NCBI GenBank assembly: GCA_028694545.1
Contig: JAQVKV010000091.1
Span: 1 to 7,620 of the forward strand
Length of the DNA: 7,620 nt
Direction of reading: 5' to 3'
Origin: Zavarzinia sp.
Lineage (GTDB): Bacteria > Pseudomonadota > Alphaproteobacteria > Zavarziniales > Zavarziniaceae
How positions within the stretch are numbered: the stretch's first letter is position 1; the number at the start of each line of letters is the position of its first letter. The position numbers and the translations under genes are program-made. This document shows positions 7,620 to 7,620 of the stretch, piece after piece. Below the pieces are notes generated by a model, which was not told where the DNA came from, searched no databases, and worked only from the letters and a program-made list of their open reading frames with translations.

Positions 7620-7620
7620 G

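Noticed and set aside
1..7620. CRISPR arrays, insertion sequences, tRNA or rRNA genes, prophage or defence genes
   Set aside because: I saw no regularly spaced repeats, transposase motifs, terminal inverted repeats or RNA gene signatures; the window is essentially filled by metabolic and transport genes.

Overview
The window is a single block of genes, all reading right to left on the minus strand, from a GC-rich bacterium. Strong G/C preference at third codon positions and the gene families suggest a proteobacterium, plausibly an alphaproteobacterium. That placement is inference, because no rRNA or other taxonomic marker is present. Almost every base is coding. The largest gap between genes is about 70 bases, two junctions overlap or nearly abut, and no convincing terminator or internal promoter is visible. 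The seven genes are therefore best read as one operon whose promoter lies beyond the right edge.

In order of transcription: (1) the C-terminal end of an ABC-transporter ATPase with a TOBE domain (7221 to the right edge); (2) and (3) two inner-membrane permeases of the spermidine/putrescine (PotB/PotC-like) type (6383-7219 and 5535-6386); (4) an alpha/beta-hydrolase with a complete Ser-Asp-His triad and a probable TTG start (4633-5484); (5) a small Rieske [2Fe-2S] ferredoxin (4247-4561); (6) an FAD/NADH-dependent ferredoxin reductase (2967-4235); (7) a fused HyuA-HyuB protein of the 5-oxoprolinase family (1-2965), 988 residues visible, with its C-terminus beyond the left edge.

Together these look like an uptake-and-catabolism operon. 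The importer brings in a small organic, probably nitrogen-containing solute. The Rieske ferredoxin and its reductase form the electron-transfer half of a multicomponent oxygenase. The alpha/beta-hydrolase cleaves an ester, lactone, amide or C-C bond. The oxoprolinase-family enzyme would open a lactam or cyclic imide at the cost of ATP. The oxygenase terminal component and the periplasmic binding protein are not in the window, so the substrate cannot be named. The combination of Rieske electron transfer, hydrolase, ATP-dependent lactamase-type enzyme and importer is the most interesting thing here. Long open frames on the plus strand are mirror-register shadows of these genes.
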